Assembly: GCA_035416745.1 (NCBI GenBank)
Contig: DAOLNV010000035.1
Coordinates: 1-28,227 of the forward strand
DNA: 28,227 nucleotides
Source of the DNA: Candidatus Hydrogenedentota bacterium
GTDB taxonomy: Bacteria > Hydrogenedentota > Hydrogenedentia > Hydrogenedentales > SLHB01
Reading direction: 5' to 3'
The position numbers and the translations under genes are program-made. The notes beneath the pieces were generated by a model. The model was not told the DNA's origin, searched no databases, and saw only the letters and a list, made by a program, of their open reading frames with translations. Below, in pieces: positions 26,340-28,227 of this stretch. Positions within the stretch are counted from its first letter, which is position 1; each line of letters opens with the position of its first letter.

Positions 26340-27818
26340 TCAAGAGTGGCCGCCTTGTGGTGCGGCGCCTGGTCCTCCCGCATTGGACGTGCCGGACGGT
26401 TCGGCGGCTGCCTGCAGGCCAGTGGCCACTTCGGGGACAATACCCTTGCTGACATATATCCGATGGAGCAGCGCGCGCAAGTTAGGAAGTCTCCGGTAGA
26501 AATCAACGGCGCCCAGGACACAGACCGTCCCCCCGATGGCCATGGTCAGTGCCGAGCCAATCTCACGCGCGGCGAACCCCGCCAACAAGTTGCCCAAAGG
26601 CACGACCCCCATGAACGACAGTGAATAGAAGCTCATCACGCGCCCGCGCTTGTCGTCGTCCACGATGGTCTGTAAAACAGTATTACAGGACGCCATCAGC
26701 AGCATCTGGCCCAGACCGAGCAGCGGCATGAACAGGAGCGCCAACGCGAATGACCGGTTGAGGGAAAAGCCGATCAGCGTGGCGCCGAAGAGGGCAGGGG
26801 CAAAGACAATGATGCGGCCCAGTCCGCGGACCGAGGAGCGGCTCGCCAGGTACAGCGCCCCGGCCAGGGCGCCAACGCCGGCCACCGCGACTAATGTGCC
26901 GTAGCCCTTGGGGCCGCAAGACAAAACGTGCCTGCCGAACGCCGGCAGCAGGGAGTTGTACGGAACGCCCACGAGGCTGACCAGCGCCATGATTAGCAAT
27001 AAGGCACGAATCGGCGGGAAAGTGAAGGCATAGACCAGCCCCTCGGCCAGGTTCTGGAGCACGTGTTTCTTGCTGGGCTGGACCCGGCGCGGCTTGATGC
27101 GCATAACCAGCAGCGCAATGATGACGGCCAGGAAGCTGAACCCGTTGAGCAAAAAGCACGCGCCAACGCCAAACATGGCCGTAACGACGCCGCCAAAGGC
27201 GGGACCCACCAGACGGCCTAAATTGACGATGGAACTGTTGAGTGCAATGGCATTGGTGAGGTCTTCCGGCCGTTCCACCATCTCGATAACGAACGACTGC
27301 CGAGTTGGCACTTCGACCGCGTTCACCGCGCCCAACCAGAGCGAGAGGACGACGATCTGCCAGATTTCAACGCCGCCGGTCACCGTCAGCGCGGCCAGCA
27401 CGAAGGACTGGAGCATGGCCAGCGCTTGGGCGGCTACGAGCATACGCCGCCGGTCCCACCGGTCGGCCAGGGCGCCCGCCAGAGGGGTCAGCACGATGGC
27501 GGGAATCTGCCCGGCGAAGCCCACTATGCCCAGCCAGAACGCAGCGGTCTTTTCATCGGGGAACATGGTGCCGACCAGCCACAGGAGGGCGGTCCGCTGC
27601 ATCCAGGTGCCCGTCAGCGAGATACCCTGACCTACGAAGAACAGGCGGTAATTGCGCGAGCGCAGCGGCCGGACGACATTGGCCCACCGCGACCCGTTGG
27701 CTCTATTTGAGACAGACTCACTCACTCGGGCATTCGCTTTCGGTCCTGAATCGGGGACATACGCAACACCAGACGGACACGCTTCGCTCCCGATCAGTCG
27801 CAGGTTTGAGTCCGTCAA
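26340..27818 (-). CDS. MFS_3 (EntS-type) major facilitator transporter
   Basis: A 492-residue inner-membrane protein with about twelve transmembrane helices in two halves. The half with SRNYRLFFVGQGISLTGTWM, the motif-A loop GALADRWDRRRM (about residues 116-126), and RQSFVIEMVERPEDLTNAIAL are characteristic of MFS_3, the enterobactin-exporter-like branch. Members export siderophores, macrolides or other small molecules by proton antiport; the substrate here is unknown. The first 40 or so residues are polar and unlike the family. The TTG start at 27818 has no good ribosome site, and GTG 27725 is a plausible alternative. It is a single gene with no siderophore or drug-synthesis neighbour. Confidence 0.88.
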   Translation of the reverse strand: MTDSNLRLIGSEACPSGVAYVPDSGPKANARVSESVSNRANGSRWANVVRPLRSRNYRLFFVGQGISLTGTWMQRTALLWLVGTMFPDEKTAAFWLGIVGFAGQIPAIVLTPLAGALADRWDRRRMLVAAQALAMLQSFVLAALTVTGGVEIWQIVVLSLWLGAVNAVEVPTRQSFVIEMVERPEDLTNAIALNSSIVNLGRLVGPAFGGVVTAMFGVGACFLLNGFSFLAVIIALLVMRIKPRRVQPSKKHVLQNLAEGLVYAFTFPPIRALLLIMALVSLVGVPYNSLLPAFGRHVLSCGPKGYGTLVAVAGVGALAGALYLASRSSVRGLGRIIVFAPALFGATLIGFSLNRSFALALLFMPLLGLGQMLLMASCNTVLQTIVDDDKRGRVMSFYSLSFMGVVPLGNLLAGFAAREIGSALTMAIGGTVCVLGAVDFYRRLPNLRALLHRIYVSKGIVPEVATGLQAAAEPSGTSNAGGPGAAPQGGHS

Positions 27819-28109
27819 GGCGCAGGTCAGCGACTACCCCCGGAAGTGTGCCGGCTGAATTGGCAAGCGCACGCACATTACCATCCCCGCCGATCCAGGA
27901 TACACTAACAATTGATATTCGACCAAAACTCACGGTCTGGCTTCAACTTCTGCCGCAATAGAACCGTGACGGTCTGATGAGACGGCTAATGCCCCAAGGC
28001 AGGCGGCTCAAGTCGCGGCCTTCCCTGCGTTGTAGATATCGCTCATACGCACAGCCCCCTATTTGCTCCAAAGACAGTTTAGCCCATGTGGGTAAATTTA
28101 GAAAGAGAC

Positions 28110-28158
28110 GGGAAGGTTTGTTTGACGGGATGAACAGGATTGGCGGGATGGCCTTCCC
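28110..28158. repeat. Three degenerate 9-mers inside a 7-bp inverted repeat
   Basis: CGGGATGAA, CAGGATTGG and CGGGATGGC follow head to tail at 28126-28152. They are enclosed by perfect inverted arms GGGAAGG (28110-28116) and CCTTCCC (28152-28158). Phrases like this (AACAGGATT and GGGATG in tandem) recur, as I recall, in intergenic DNA of many environmental bacteria as a short dispersed element. This is the only copy I see in the window. Confidence 0.6.
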
Positions 28159-28206
28159 AATGCAGAGAGTGAATTGTAGCGCCCGACCTCGCGTCAGGCG
28201 TCCGGA

Positions 28207-28227
28207 CGTCCGACACAAGGCCGGACG
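28207..28227. terminator. GC-rich hairpin at window edge
   Basis: CGTCCG (28207-28212) pairs with CGGACG (28222-28227) across a 9-nt loop, and overlaps the palindrome CGTCCGGACG (28199-28208). It could be a terminator for a gene beyond the window or part of the neighbouring repeat. The sequence ends before any T-run could be judged. Confidence 0.3.

Larger units (their letters stand above)
27819..28227. other. 409-bp non-coding right end
   Basis: No credible gene. An open minus-strand frame at 27943-28218 is explained by the repeat element it crosses. The region holds a palindrome CCCATGTGGG (28083-28092), the 9-bp-periodic element with inverted arms (28110-28158), and GC-rich palindromes at the window edge. 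Confidence 0.65.

Noticed and set aside
27943..28218. 91-codon minus-strand open frame at the right end
   Set aside because: It runs through the 9-mer repeat element, has no ribosome site, and its sequence looks like translated intergenic DNA.

Overview
The window is about 28 kb of GC-rich, densely coded bacterial chromosome with ten convincing protein genes, or eleven counting both histidine kinases of a tandem pair. I see no rRNA, tRNA, CRISPR array, transposase or phage gene. Secreted polysaccharide-degrading enzymes, OmpA/FecR envelope proteins (hence a Gram-negative-type envelope), and a giant secreted protein with thrombospondin type-3 repeats, a C-terminal dockerin and two copies of a SEILRVIQFYNLGGYH module suggest a free-living carbohydrate degrader. 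From memory that module is common in Candidatus Hydrogenedentes (Hydrogenedentota) and related PVC/FCB-like environmental genomes. This is my best lineage guess, with moderate confidence and no database check.

Layout. (1) 46-2043 (+): GH36 alpha-galactosidase. (2) 2187-7340 (-): 1717-residue secreted protein combining a PhoPQ-activated pathogenicity-related (PqaA) hydrolase domain, two C45-type Ntn-hydrolase domains, TSP3 repeats, two adhesive-looking beta domains, the repeated module and a dockerin. (3) A 400-bp divergent spacer with three consecutive, partly mutually exclusive perfect hairpins (7456-7514). (4) 7741-10113 (+): secreted GH42-like protein that keeps the GH42 zinc-type cysteine cluster but appears to lack the acid/base Glu. 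(5) 10545-14924 (+): signalling cluster of a FecR-domain protein, an OmpA lipoprotein, a CHASE2-adenylate cyclase and a cNMP-binding HD-GYP protein. (6) 15005-21176 (-): P2A calcium-type ATPase followed 4 nt later by a large secreted six-hairpin (DUF4450-like) glycosidase. (7) A long divergent spacer (21177-22034). (8) 22035-26256 (+): REC-histidine kinase and a hybrid kinase with two receivers and an HPt. (9) 26340-27818 (-): MFS_3 exporter. (10) 27819-28227: non-coding end with a 9-bp-periodic GGGAT/AGGAT element held between inverted arms, and a terminal hairpin.

How it fits together. The glycosidases and the giant esterase/amidase-like protein point to extracellular breakdown of galactose-containing or acylated polymers. 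The most coherent possible system is 10545-14924. An envelope sensor (FecR, OmpA, CHASE2) would control cAMP synthesis, and the adjacent gene product has a cAMP-type binding cassette fused to a complete HD-GYP c-di-GMP phosphodiesterase. That would be a cAMP to c-di-GMP relay encoded in one cluster. The kinase pair at 22035-26256 carries every phosphorelay element but no DNA-binding output domain, so its output must be encoded elsewhere.
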